A stretch of 39,992 nt of DNA, taken from positions 1-39,992 of the forward strand of contig CALMPB010000095.1 of NCBI GenBank assembly GCA_937871985.1, given 5' to 3'. Origin of the DNA: an uncultured Burkholderiaceae bacterium (lineage in GTDB: Bacteria > Pseudomonadota > Gammaproteobacteria > Burkholderiales > Burkholderiaceae). Position 1 is the first letter of the stretch. The number at the start of each line of letters is the position of its first letter. The translations under genes and the position numbers were made by a program. Below are positions 16,375 through 24,576 of the stretch, piece after piece. The notes below the pieces were generated by a model that ran no database searches, had not been told where the DNA came from, and worked only from the letters and a program-made list of their open reading frames with translations.

Positions 16375-16434
16375 TTGGCGATGAACTTCATTTAATCCCT
16401 GACCCATGTTCTCGCCAGGTGTTTTGGGTTCGGT

Positions 16435-17043
16435 TCAGGCAGCCGCCTTTTCTTTCTTCTTGCCGTTTTTGCCGGACTTGTCCTTCTTGCCGCCTTTGTC
16501 CTTTTTCGGCTTGTGCCCGTCCTTGTGCTTGCCTTCGTCGGCGGCTTGTTCTTTTGCCTTGTTCTTCTTGTTGGATTTTTTTTCCGGCAGGGCCAGCATG
16601 GTGTGGCGGCACTTGTCGTTGCCGCATAGGCATTGGTATTGCTTTTGCAGCTTCTTGGTGATTTTGCCTTCCATGACCAGGCCGTAGTCGTAGAACAGTT
16701 CTTCGCCGGCTGTTATGTCGCGCAACGCCATGATGTAGACACGCGTGCCGGCGGAATTTTCCTGGGTTTCGCAGTTGGGCGCGCAGGAGTGGTTGATCCA
16801 GCGCGCGTCGGTGCCGCGATTGCCGCCGTCGATGACCTTGCCGCTGCTGAGCGCAAAGAAGAAGGTGTGGAAGGGATCGTCCGGATTGACCGGATGCATG
16901 GCGTCGGCCTGCTCGGGCGTGATGCGCCGTCCGCCGTATTCGAGGATGCGGGTTCCCGCGGGGATGTCGCGGGCCGCGAATACGCCGTTGCCGTGCAGGG
17001 TTGATTGTCTTACGGAATGCCAGGGCTCGGAGGCGGATGTCAT
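16435..17043 (-). CDS. SET-domain protein-lysine methyltransferase with lysine-rich tail
   Basis: A 202-residue protein. Residues about 8-130 form a SET domain: STLHGNGVFAARDIPAGTRI, the catalytic/knot motif RWINHSCAPNCE near residues 80-91, and GEELFYDYGL. A post-SET-like cysteine cluster follows (CLCGNDKC). The last 55 residues are a low-complexity basic tail of lysine, glycine and alanine. SET proteins transfer methyl groups from S-adenosylmethionine to lysine side chains. Bacterial members are known but their substrates are mostly undefined. It lies 125 bases downstream of topB on the same strand, past a perfect palindrome. The topB product itself ends in a lysine/alanine tail, a possible substrate. 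Confidence 0.9.
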   Translation of the reverse strand: MTSASEPWHSVRQSTLHGNGVFAARDIPAGTRILEYGGRRITPEQADAMHPVNPDDPFHTFFFALSSGKVIDGGNRGTDARWINHSCAPNCETQENSAGTRVYIMALRDITAGEELFYDYGLVMEGKITKKLQKQYQCLCGNDKCRHTMLALPEKKSNKKNKAKEQAADEGKHKDGHKPKKDKGGKKDKSGKNGKKKEKAAA

Positions 17044-17132
17044 AGGGTGGCGGTAAAAGAGTGGTTGCCGCGCGGACGCGATGGCGGTTCAGGTTCAAGG
17101 GCCGGCGGGCGCTTGGCCGCCGGTGGGTTTGG

Positions 17133-17164
17133 CGCAACGGGCCGGCCGCGGCCGGCCCGTTGCG
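17133..17164. repeat. Perfect 32-bp palindrome after topB
   Basis: Positions 17133-17148 are the exact reverse complement of 17149-17164, starting CGCAACGGGCCGG, with no central loop. It begins four bases beyond the topB stop. As RNA it would form a very stable stem. No T-run follows on the - strand, so it may terminate topB without a canonical tract, protect the 3' end, or reduce read-through into the SET gene. Confidence 0.85.
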
Positions 17165-17168
17165 TACT

Positions 17169-19862
17169 TTAGAACGGCAGGTCGTTCTCGTCCAGAGCGT
17201 CGCTGGCTGTTTTTTTGGCTGCGGCCTTTTTGGCCGCGGTTTTCTTGACCGCTGTTTTCCCAGCCGCCTTTTTGGCCGCCGCTTTCTTGGCGGGCGCTTT
17301 TTTAGCCGCGGCCTTGGCCGGAGCCTTGGTGGCCGTGCCGGCCGTTGCGGCGGGCTGCCCGGCCGTGTTTGCCGCCTTCTTGGCCGCGGTTTTTTTGGCG
17401 CCGGGTTTTTCCGGCCGGGCTTCGAATTCGAAACCGATCTTGCCGTTGGGCTGCTTGACGAGATAGGCCTTGAACTTGCGGTTGGTGCGGCTGGATACAA
17501 AGCCTTCCAGCAGGTCGGTCTTGCCGTCGGCCAGCAATTTGACGATCTGGGCGGGCGCGATTTCCTGCTGCAGAATCATTTTGCCGGAACGGAAATCGCA
17601 GGTTTTTTCCGGGCCGACCGATTTTTCGCACACGTAGTTCATGCCGTGTTCGAACACGCGGCCGCCGCATTTGGGGCAGGCGCCCAGCGAGGTCTGGCTG
17701 GAGAAATCGACGGGCTCCGAGTTTTCGGCGTCGTTCTGGCCGAAGTCGAATTCAAGCTTGAATTCGTCGGTGATGCGCAGCAAGGCGGAAAAGGGCCGCC
17801 CCATTTTGCTGATGAAGCCCGACAGCGGGCCCAGCTCGCGTTTTTGCAGCAGTTCTTCGACTTCGGAAACTTCGAAGGTGCGTCCGCCCGGGTGCTTGCC
17901 GATGGAAAAATCGCATTGCGTGCAGGCGTAGCGGCGGTAGTTTTCCTTGACGACGCCGCCGCATTTCGGGCAGGGCGTAGCAAGCGTGGCGTAGTCGCCG
18001 GGCACGGTGTCGCGCTCGTATTCCTTGGCCCGCTTGACGATGACCTGGGTCATTTGCGCGATTTCGCGCATGAATTCGTCGCGATCGAGCTGGCGCTGTT
18101 CGATTTGCTTGAGGCGGTGCTCCCACTCGCCGGTGAGCTCGGGCGAGGTGAGTTCGTTGACGCCCAGGCCCGACAGCAGCGTCATGAGCTGGCGCGTCTT
18201 GGCGCTGGGCACGAGCTCGCGGCCTTCGCGGCGCAGGTAGCCTTCGTTGAGCAGGCCCTCGATGATGGCGGCCCGGGTGGCCGGGGTGCCCAGCCCGCGT
18301 TCGGACATGGCTTCGCGCAGGGCTTCGTCGTCGACCAGCTTGCCCGCGCCTTCCATGGCCGACAGCAGCGTGGCTTCGGTGTAGCGTGCCGGCGGCTTGG
18401 TGACCAGCCCCTTGGCTTCGATTTCGTCGGTCTTGACGGTTTCGTTGTCGGCCACGGCGACAAGCGTGGTGTCGTCGCCCTGGGCTTCGCGCCCATAGAT
18501 GGCCAGCCAGCCGGGCTCGACCAGCACCTTGCCCTCGGTCTTGAAATGATGGCCCGAGACTTCGGTGATGCGGGTGGTGACGCGGAACTCGGCAGCCGGA
18601 AAGAACACGGCCAGGAAGCGCCGGGCGATGAGCTCGTAGATTTTGCCTTCGGCCTCGCTGAGATCGCGGGGGATCTGCAGGGTGGGGATGATGGCGAAGT
18701 GATCGGAAACCTTTTTGTCGTCGAAGATGCGCTTGTTGGGCTTGATCCAGTCGGTCTTGCCCAATTGCGCGGCAAACGGCTGGACGCTGGCGGCGGCCGA
18801 AGAGCCGCCCTGGGAAAGCGCCTGTACGGTCTGCTTGACCGTTTGCAGGTAGTCCTGGGGCAGATAGCGCGAATCGGTACGCGGATAGGTCAGGGCCTTG
18901 TGGCGCTCGTACAGGGTTTGCGCCAGTGCCAGGGTGGTCTTGGCCGAAAAGCCGAAGCGCGAGTTGGCCTCGCGCTGCAGCGAAGTCAGGTCGAACAGGG
19001 CCGGCGACATCTGGGTGGAGGGTTTGGATTCCTCGGTGACCTTGCCGGGCTGGTTGCGGCAGGCCGCGACGATGGTTTGCGCCGCATTGAGCGACCACAG
19101 GCGCGAATCGCGCTGTTCGGGATCCTGCTCGTTCTTGGTGAACTTTGGGTCGAACCAGCGGCCTGTATAGAAGCCGGCGGCGGCGACGAAGGTGCCGTGC
19201 ACCTCCCAGTAGTCGCGCGAGACAAAACGGCGGATGCGTTCTTCGCGTTCCGCCACGATGGCCAGCGTGGGAGTCTGCACGCGGCCGACGGGGGTCTTGA
19301 AGAAACCGCCGTCCTTGCTGTTGAAGGCCGTCATGGCGCGCGTGCCGTTGATGCCCACCAGCCAGTCGGCCTCGGCGCGCGAACGCGCCGCCGCTTCCAG
19401 AGGCTTCATGGTCTCGTCGTCGCGCAGGCTTTGGAAGGCTTCGCGGATGGCGGCCTGGGTCATGGAACGCAGCCACAGGCGCCGCACGGGCTTTTTGACG
19501 CCTGCGTATTGCACGATGTAGCGGAAGATGAGCTCGCCTTCGCGGCCCGCGTCGCAGGCGTTGATGACGGCAGTAACGTCTTTGCGCTTGAGCAGCTTGA
19601 CCAGCAGCTTGAGGCGTTCGGCCGAGCGCTTGTCGGCCGGCCCGAGTTCGAACTGGGGCGGAATGACGGGCAGGTGGGTGAAGCTCCATTTGCCGCGCAC
19701 GGGGTCGTTGGGCGCCACCAGGGTCAGCAGGTGGCCGATACTGGAAGCGAGCACGTATTGCTCGCTTTCAAAGTAGTCGCCTTCCCGCGTAAACCCGCCC
19801 AGGGCCCGGGAGATGTCTAAAGCAACCGAGGGTTTCTCGGCGATGATCAGCGTTTTGTCCAT
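17169..19862 (-). CDS. topB: DNA topoisomerase III with H1-like tail
   Basis: A 897-residue type IA topoisomerase that passes single strands to decatenate DNA. The TOPRIM domain starts at residue 1 (MDKTLIIAEKPSVALDISRA) and includes INACDAGREGELIFRY. The catalytic tyrosine is in KALTYPRTDSRYLP, near residue 324. Two C-terminal zinc-finger-like repeats begin CPKCGGVV and CPKCGGRV. The last 75 residues are a lysine/alanine-rich tail like histone H1 or bacterial AlgP, ending in DENDLPF. ATG at 19862 starts the conserved sequence. The open frame extends 23 codons further upstream without similarity. The gene follows gluQ and smg on the same strand, after a 209-base gap. Confidence 0.96.
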   Translation of the reverse strand: MDKTLIIAEKPSVALDISRALGGFTREGDYFESEQYVLASSIGHLLTLVAPNDPVRGKWSFTHLPVIPPQFELGPADKRSAERLKLLVKLLKRKDVTAVINACDAGREGELIFRYIVQYAGVKKPVRRLWLRSMTQAAIREAFQSLRDDETMKPLEAAARSRAEADWLVGINGTRAMTAFNSKDGGFFKTPVGRVQTPTLAIVAEREERIRRFVSRDYWEVHGTFVAAAGFYTGRWFDPKFTKNEQDPEQRDSRLWSLNAAQTIVAACRNQPGKVTEESKPSTQMSPALFDLTSLQREANSRFGFSAKTTLALAQTLYERHKALTYPRTDSRYLPQDYLQTVKQTVQALSQGGSSAAASVQPFAAQLGKTDWIKPNKRIFDDKKVSDHFAIIPTLQIPRDLSEAEGKIYELIARRFLAVFFPAAEFRVTTRITEVSGHHFKTEGKVLVEPGWLAIYGREAQGDDTTLVAVADNETVKTDEIEAKGLVTKPPARYTEATLLSAMEGAGKLVDDEALREAMSERGLGTPATRAAIIEGLLNEGYLRREGRELVPSAKTRQLMTLLSGLGVNELTSPELTGEWEHRLKQIEQRQLDRDEFMREIAQMTQVIVKRAKEYERDTVPGDYATLATPCPKCGGVVKENYRRYACTQCDFSIGKHPGGRTFEVSEVEELLQKRELGPLSGFISKMGRPFSALLRITDEFKLEFDFGQNDAENSEPVDFSSQTSLGACPKCGGRVFEHGMNYVCEKSVGPEKTCDFRSGKMILQQEIAPAQIVKLLADGKTDLLEGFVSSRTNRKFKAYLVKQPNGKIGFEFEARPEKPGAKKTAAKKAANTAGQPAATAGTATKAPAKAAAKKAPAKKAAAKKAAGKTAVKKTAAKKAAAKKTASDALDENDLPF

Positions 19863-20071
19863 GTATATCCAGTAACTGCGTTTACAGCAGCGATAGCGCG
19901 GATCATACGGGGGGACAAACGCACAATGCAAGTCGCACTAGACAGAAAGTGCCAACGGCGGGCGAAAACAAGTGTGTTCCGGCCCCGCAATGCGGGCTGT
20001 CTGCGACGCTGGCGGGCGCGTGTTCCACGATGACCAGGCCGTTTGGCCGGATGATCCGCTAATTCAATATA

Positions 20072-20941
20072 TCAAATGTTGAAGCGGGCGGCCCATTGCG
20101 GCAGCGCGGCCCTCCAGAAAGCGTCGACGTTTTCCGCCCGGGAGAGGGGCTCGAACCCCAGCCTGCGCCAGGCGCGGTCCAGAGTGCGCAGGGGGGCGGC
20201 GTCGTCCAGCGCGGGAGCGTGGTTTTGCTTGGAAAGCTTGTGCCCGTGTTCGTCGAGAACCAGCGGCACGTGCATGACGTCGGGGCAGGGCGCGCCCAGG
20301 CGGCCGGCCAGCAGTCGTTGCCGGGCAGTGGAGTCGAGCAGGTCGGCGCCGCGCACGATATCGGTGATTTCCTGCTTCCAGTCGTCGACGACGACGACGA
20401 ACTGGTAGGCCCACAGGCCGTCGGCGCGTTTGACGATGAAATCGCCCACCGTATTTGCAACATTTTGTTGCTGCGGGCCGAGCCAGCGGTCATGAAAAGG
20501 AACCATGCCCTCGGGCACACGCCAGCGCCAGGCGCGCACCGGCCTGCCGGGCCGCACGCCGTTGCGGCATGTGCCCGGATAGGCGCGCTGGCCGATTTCC
20601 TGGCGGGTGCAGCCGCAACCGTATACGTCTCCCCGGGAACGCAGCGCGTCGAACACCGATTGGTACAGGGCGTGGCGGCGCGATTGCCAGACCGGCTCGC
20701 CGTCCCAGTGCATGCCCAGGGCCTGCAATTGGCCCATGATGAGGCGGTCGGCGCCCGCGACGGCGCGAGGCGTGTCGATGTCTTCGATGCGCAGCAGCCA
20801 GCGGCCCTCGTGGGCGCGGGCGTCGAGAAAGCTGGCCATGGCGGCGACCAGCGACCCGTCGTGCAGGGGGCCGCTGGGGCTGGGGGCGAACCGTCCCGTA
20901 TAGCCCTGTCGGGCCCGCAGAGCCTGGGACGAATACAGCAA
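20072..20941 (-). CDS. gluQ: Glutamyl-Q tRNA(Asp) synthetase
   Basis: A truncated class I synthetase relative that attaches glutamate to queuosine at the wobble base of tRNA(Asp). Visible features are the HIGH-like motif in [15 protein letters not shown], the zinc-site cysteines in [10 protein letters not shown] and YPGTC, and the KMSKS-like HKLSKQN. The anticodon-binding domain of full GluRS is lacking, as expected. The start is uncertain: no ATG or GTG precedes the conserved sequence, and the TTG at 20941 (289 residues) is the best available. It lacks a clear ribosome-binding site, so translation may couple to smg, whose stop is only 11 bases upstream. A longer frame to 21286 overlaps smg and is not credible. 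Confidence 0.9.
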   Translation of the reverse strand: MLYSSQALRARQGYTGRFAPSPSGPLHDGSLVAAMASFLDARAHEGRWLLRIEDIDTPRAVAGADRLIMGQLQALGMHWDGEPVWQSRRHALYQSVFDALRSRGDVYGCGCTRQEIGQRAYPGTCRNGVRPGRPVRAWRWRVPEGMVPFHDRWLGPQQQNVANTVGDFIVKRADGLWAYQFVVVVDDWKQEITDIVRGADLLDSTARQRLLAGRLGAPCPDVMHVPLVLDEHGHKLSKQNHAPALDDAAPLRTLDRAWRRLGFEPLSRAENVDAFWRAALPQWAARFNI

Positions 20942-20952
20942 GATGGAGGGCG

Positions 20953-21414
20953 CTAGTGCGAGGGCCGCGAGTGGTCGTCGGTGAGCAGTTCCTCGAGCAC
21001 CAGGTGGTCGATTTCGGCCTCCTGGCTCCAGAGCACCATGAGGGCGATGATTTTGATTTTTTCGAGGGGAATGGGCGATTCGTGCGTGGCCTGGGCCCGC
21101 TCGATGAGGATTTCGCGCAACACGGCCGGCAGCGCCCCCGAGCTTTCGAGGAAGCTGATGAAGCCTATGGCCTCGGTGCCCAGCGCCTGGTATTCCTGTT
21201 CGGTGAATATGCGCCGGCTGTTGCTTTGCGGCGTTTGAGCCAGCGCGATGCATTGCTCGGTGGTTTGGGCCAGGCCGTACAGCCAACCCAGGGCTTCGTC
21301 GATGTCGTCGTGCTCGAACCCCACTGCGGCCAGTTTGTGGGCCAGGACGTCCGCATCGGGGCAGGCTTGCGGCGTGTAGTAGTTTTCGAATAAGTAAACC
21401 AGGATATCGAACAT
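20953..21414 (-). CDS. smg: Smg family protein (DUF494)
   Basis: A 153-residue protein starting [13 protein letters not shown], characteristic of the Smg/DUF494 family. It is mainly helical and acidic, with no catalytic motif. The family usually lies after dprA in Proteobacteria, and its function is not established. Here smg is followed by gluQ and topB on the same strand. Upstream there is a TonB-receptor gene in place of dprA, so the usual dprA-smg pair is separated. The 175 bases upstream carry two groups of palindromes that may hold its promoter and operator. Confidence 0.92.
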   Translation of the reverse strand: MFDILVYLFENYYTPQACPDADVLAHKLAAVGFEHDDIDEALGWLYGLAQTTEQCIALAQTPQSNSRRIFTEQEYQALGTEAIGFISFLESSGALPAVLREILIERAQATHESPIPLEKIKIIALMVLWSQEAEIDHLVLEELLTDDHSRPSH

Positions 21415-21441
21415 AGGTGACTCAGGTTGCCCATTGAAAAT

Positions 21442-21467
21442 GTTTACGCAGGGTAAACGGGTTAACC
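21442..21467. promoter_or_regulatory. Palindrome cluster upstream of smg
   Basis: GTTTAC (21442-21447) and GTAAAC (21453-21458) form an inverted repeat with a five-base spacer. GGTTAACC (21460-21467) follows as an 8-bp palindrome, and related GGTAAAGG comes next. They lie 28-53 bases before the smg start, a plausible operator position. Confidence 0.35.
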
Positions 21468-21506
21468 GGTAAAGGTTGATTCGGCTTTACTTGATCTGAC
21501 TTTACG

Positions 21507-21532
21507 CCGAATTGCCATTGCGGGCAATTCGG
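21507..21532. terminator. Hairpin between the TonB receptor and smg
   Basis: CCGAATTGCC (21507-21516) and GGCAATTCGG (21523-21532) form a perfect 10-bp stem with loop ATTGCG, 58 bases after the receptor stop on the - strand. There is no T-tract, so termination is possible but unproven. Confidence 0.45.
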
Positions 21533-21589
21533 GAATGCGTCACTGGCTCCAGTATAAACGCTTGTCGTATTGTGACTGTCCGGCGGGCG

Positions 21590-23977
21590 TTACAGTCTGA
21601 TTTTCAGTTCGGCAAGCACGGTGCGTCCCGGATAGGGGTGGTAGATGAAGGCCTGCTTGTTGAAAATGTTGTTGACGCCCAGGCTGGCCTCCACGTGTTG
21701 GTTCCAGCGATAGTTCAGGCGGGCGTCCACGATCAGGAAGGTGCTGGAGCCGCCATAGGTATCGGGGTTCACGTCGGTATTGGTCAGCGTGTTGTATTGC
21801 CGGCCCGAGTAGCGCCCGGCGACGGTCAGCGCGGCGTCCTGGTTGAAGTGCCAGGTGGCCGCGGCGTTCAGCCGCCAGCGCGGCACGCGCGGAAACAGAT
21901 TGCCCTCGGTTTCGGGGCTGCGCGAGTTTTCCAAGATGGTCGACTGCGTGTAGCCGGCGCCCAGCGTCAGATCCAGCCCCTGCACGCCGACGTCGTAGCC
22001 CTGGAAATCGAGTTCCACTCCCCGGTTGCGTACTTTGTCGATGTTCTGGATGTTGGTGACGTTGGGATAGACGGTGGTGTCGGTCTGCGAGTACAGCGTG
22101 TCCTTGACGTCGTCCTGGAAAAGCGCCATGCGCACCTGGCCCACGCCCGCGTCCCAGTCCAGCGCCAGTTCTTTGCTGAGCGTGCTTTCGGGCTTCAGGT
22201 TGGGGTCGTTGTTGATGATGGCGCCGCTTACCACGCTGCCCTGGAACAGTTCGCTGACCGTGGGAAAGCGGTAGGCCTTGCCCAGCGACGCCCTTAGCGT
22301 CAGCGTTCTGCTCAGTTCGTAGGCCAGCGACGCCTTGGGCGAGAGCGCGTTCCGGCTGCGCGGGGCATAGTCCAGCGTGGAGCCGCCGTCGGCGCGCGAC
22401 CCTTGGTAGGCGCGCCACTGTTCGTAGCGCAGGCCGGTCGTCAGCGTCCAGCGCGGCGCCAGCAGCCAGGCGTCCTGGGCGTAGAGGGCCTGTGTGCTGG
22501 TCGTGCCCTGGAACGCCTGGGCCAGGGCTCCGGCGGCGCCGGTCTGCCAGTTGTCGGTGGCGAAGCTGTCGCTGTCCAGCCGGTAGCGGTCGAAGTGGTA
22601 GCCCAGCACGAGGTGGTGCGAACCGGGCGTGTGGCCGGCCGGCGTGTAGCTGGCCTGCGCTTCCAGCGTTTTCCAGCCGCTGCCCCGGTTGCTGGCCAGG
22701 GTGCCGGGGCCGTCGTTGGGGCCGGCCAGGCTGGCCGTGCGCTGGGTATCGCTCATCAGCGCGAAACTGGACACATTGAGGCTGTAGTTCCAGCCCTGGG
22801 CATGGCGGGTTTTCAGCGACAGGCCATAGAGCGCGCTTTCGCTGCGCCCGTTGCTGTCGGCCATGGCGCCGGGGTCTATCGTGTAGGCCTGTCCGCCAAT
22901 ATCGACCCGGCCGGCATACACGGGCCGCCCGGCGTCGTCGTACAGCAGGGTGTCGTTCCGGCTGTCGTAGCGGCGGTTCCAGTAGCTCATGGAAAAGCCG
23001 GCCTGCAGCGTCGGCGTAATGTCGTAGGCCAGCTTCAGCTTGAACTGGTCCTGAACCAGCTTGACGCTGCCTTCGGCGCTGGTGCCCACGATGAGGCCCG
23101 GCTGGCCGTATTGGTCGATGTAGGGCTGTGCGCCGTTGACGTGCGTATAGCCGCTGCCCGCGGGCGTCGCCGACGGTTTCAGGGTGGCGAACTGCATGGG
23201 CTGGCTGGTGTTCTCCAGGTGATCGGCGCCGATCAGGAAAGACACATTGCCCACCTTGTCGCCGATGCTGGCTGTCTGCTGCGAGCCCTGCAAGTCCTTG
23301 TCCATGCCGTACAGATCGAAATGCTGGGAAAAGAACTGGCTTTTGACCGAGGCCTCCAGCTTGGTCGGCATGCGGGTGGTGATGGCCACGGTCGCACCCA
23401 TGGAATTGCCCGGATACAGGGCCGAGAAAGGGCCGTAAAAGGTTTCGACCCGTTCGATGTCGTCGGGGAACACCATGGACCACTTGGGCGCGAAGCTGTA
23501 GGTGTTGCCCAGGAAGTTGCTGAGCAGCATGCCGTCCGCGTACACCAGGCCCCGCGCGCTTTGCGAGTTGTTGGTGCCGCGCACGGAGATCAGGGAGTTC
23601 TGGTCGCCGATGTAGCGTTTGCGTATGCCGAAGTTGGGCAGGTATTTCAGGGCGTCCTCGGTGTTGATCATATTGATCTGCTTCAGCTCGTCCGGGCCGG
23701 TAACGTGCACGGCGACGGGCAGTTGGGGATCCAGCCCGCTGGCCGGCTGCCCGGCGGTGACGGTGATGGGTGCAAGCATGGCTTCCGAGGAGCTGGAGGC
23801 CGGGCCGGCTTGCGATGCCGGGGAAGAGGTGTCCGGGGAGGCCGGCATGGGGCCGGCTGCATCGCCGGTTTGCGCATAGGCGGATTGCATGCCGCCCAGC
23901 AGGCACGGCAGCACGGCCAGGCGCAGGGCGTGCGCCAGCCGGTTACGGCCCGCGCGCACGATGGCTATAGGGTTCAT
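21590..23977 (-). CDS. TonB-dependent outer-membrane receptor
   Basis: A 795-residue receptor that would import a metal complex or similar ligand using TonB energy. Residues 1-35 are a signal peptide ending SAYA. Then come a TonB-box-like APITVTA and a plug domain (about residues 70-190) with SVRGTNNSQSARGLVYADG and IERVETFYGPFSALYPGNSMGA. The remainder is a 22-strand-type barrel ending YPGRTVLAELKIRL. The upstream neighbour is a DUF2946 protein, a family frequently found beside TonB-type copper or metal receptors, and a Fur-like site precedes the pair. The ligand could be a siderophore, haem, copper or zinc, and sequence alone does not decide. The ATG at 23977 is followed by a normal signal sequence. 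Confidence 0.92.
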   Translation of the reverse strand: MNPIAIVRAGRNRLAHALRLAVLPCLLGGMQSAYAQTGDAAGPMPASPDTSSPASQAGPASSSSEAMLAPITVTAGQPASGLDPQLPVAVHVTGPDELKQINMINTEDALKYLPNFGIRKRYIGDQNSLISVRGTNNSQSARGLVYADGMLLSNFLGNTYSFAPKWSMVFPDDIERVETFYGPFSALYPGNSMGATVAITTRMPTKLEASVKSQFFSQHFDLYGMDKDLQGSQQTASIGDKVGNVSFLIGADHLENTSQPMQFATLKPSATPAGSGYTHVNGAQPYIDQYGQPGLIVGTSAEGSVKLVQDQFKLKLAYDITPTLQAGFSMSYWNRRYDSRNDTLLYDDAGRPVYAGRVDIGGQAYTIDPGAMADSNGRSESALYGLSLKTRHAQGWNYSLNVSSFALMSDTQRTASLAGPNDGPGTLASNRGSGWKTLEAQASYTPAGHTPGSHHLVLGYHFDRYRLDSDSFATDNWQTGAAGALAQAFQGTTSTQALYAQDAWLLAPRWTLTTGLRYEQWRAYQGSRADGGSTLDYAPRSRNALSPKASLAYELSRTLTLRASLGKAYRFPTVSELFQGSVVSGAIINNDPNLKPESTLSKELALDWDAGVGQVRMALFQDDVKDTLYSQTDTTVYPNVTNIQNIDKVRNRGVELDFQGYDVGVQGLDLTLGAGYTQSTILENSRSPETEGNLFPRVPRWRLNAAATWHFNQDAALTVAGRYSGRQYNTLTNTDVNPDTYGGSSTFLIVDARLNYRWNQHVEASLGVNNIFNKQAFIYHPYPGRTVLAELKIRL

Positions 23978-24065
23978 GATGGTCTTCTGTCAAAAGTTCT
24001 GAAAGCGGCGCCCACGGCGTTTTACGGCCAAGGGCCGACACGGCGCGCAGGGCGGCGGGAAAGGC

Positions 24066-24467
24066 TCAGGCGGACAGAAGAGGCGGCGCGCGAGGTTGCG
24101 CGAAGGGGTATTCGGGAGCGGTCGCCGCGACCGAGGCGGCGGGAGGAGAAGGCAGGGGCCGCCATGCCGCCATGCTGGCGCGCACGCCGGCAACCGTATG
24201 CGCCAGCGGCGCATGAGCGGCCAGCAGCCCGCAATAGGCGCAAGCCTTCAGGCTGTGATCGGTTTGCGGGTGATGATCGGAATCGGGGCCGGCGGTTAAA
24301 TCGAGGTTGAGCTGCGAAGAGGCCTGGCCCGGCAGACAGATGGAAAGCGACAGTTCCCGGCCCTGCTCGCGCTGCACGCTTTGCGAAATCGTCGGCATGA
24401 GCACGGCCAGCCAGATGGCCAGCAGTCCTACCCATGCCGTGAATTTGCGGTGCTTGGAAAACGCCAT
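24066..24467 (-). CDS. DUF2946 small membrane-associated protein
   Basis: A 133-residue protein beginning MAFSKHRKFTAWVGLLAIWL, with one N-terminal hydrophobic segment that is a signal anchor or signal peptide. A His/Cys cluster follows (DSDHHPQTDHSLKACAYCGL, then HAPLAH), the hallmark of DUF2946. It probably binds a metal in the periplasm or membrane. The gene is 88 bases upstream of the TonB receptor on the same strand, so the two likely form an operon. The ATG at 24467 precedes the hydrophobic segment. A TTG at 24509 would place the start inside the Fur-like box and is rejected. Confidence 0.8.
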   Translation of the reverse strand: MAFSKHRKFTAWVGLLAIWLAVLMPTISQSVQREQGRELSLSICLPGQASSQLNLDLTAGPDSDHHPQTDHSLKACAYCGLLAAHAPLAHTVAGVRASMAAWRPLPSPPAASVAATAPEYPFAQPRAPPLLSA

Positions 24468-24493
24468 TTGAGGGCGCGCTGGAAGGGGCGCGT

Positions 24494-24508
24494 TGAGAAT
24501 TATTCGCA
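24494..24508 (-). promoter_or_regulatory. Fur-box-like operator
   Basis: TGAGAATTATTCGCA on the + strand matches the 7-1-7 Fur consensus TGATAAT-N-ATTATCA at 11 of 14 half-site positions by eye. It begins six bases downstream of a candidate -10 hexamer, where bound repressor would block the start of the DUF2946 / TonB-receptor transcript. Confidence 0.6.
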
Positions 24509-24514
24509 AGCGTT

Positions 24515-24543
24515 ATTCTACGGGTTTCGACTGGCCGGCACAA
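24515..24543 (-). promoter_or_regulatory. Candidate promoter of the DUF2946 / TonB operon
   Basis: On the - strand TTGTGC (24538-24543) is followed by 17 bases and TAGAAT (24515-24520). The -10 is close to consensus and the -35 weak. The Fur-like site lies immediately downstream. Confidence 0.45.
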
Positions 24544-24576
24544 TGCGAAAGCATGCGCCGTGGCGGCCGGGCCCGC

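Noticed and set aside
17215..17466. Repeated lysine/alanine codons at the topB 3' end as a possible satellite repeat or CRISPR-like array
   Set aside because: The periodicity comes from coding an AAKK-type tail. There are no uniform spacers or repeats.
16388..17500. A 370-codon - strand frame over the SET gene and the topB 3' end
   Set aside because: It is an alternative phase of the SET gene and the lysine-rich topB tail, giving a proline/arginine-rich product.
17061..19820. A 919-codon open frame on the + strand opposite topB
   Set aside because: It mirrors the strongly supported topB frame. Its product is glycine/alanine/arginine-rich without domains, typical of antisense frames in GC-rich DNA.
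19863..20071. Possible small RNA or tRNA in the gap between gluQ and topB
   Set aside because: Only short imperfect stems are visible. No cloverleaf, clear promoter or terminator was found.
21540..23906. A 788-codon frame on the - strand overlapping the TonB receptor in another phase
   Set aside because: It is an out-of-frame shadow of the receptor gene, rich in arginine and alanine, with no recognizable motif.
22403..24310. A 635-codon open frame on the + strand opposite the TonB receptor
   Set aside because: Its composition is low-complexity and it shows no family resemblance. It is fully antisense to the receptor and DUF2946 genes.
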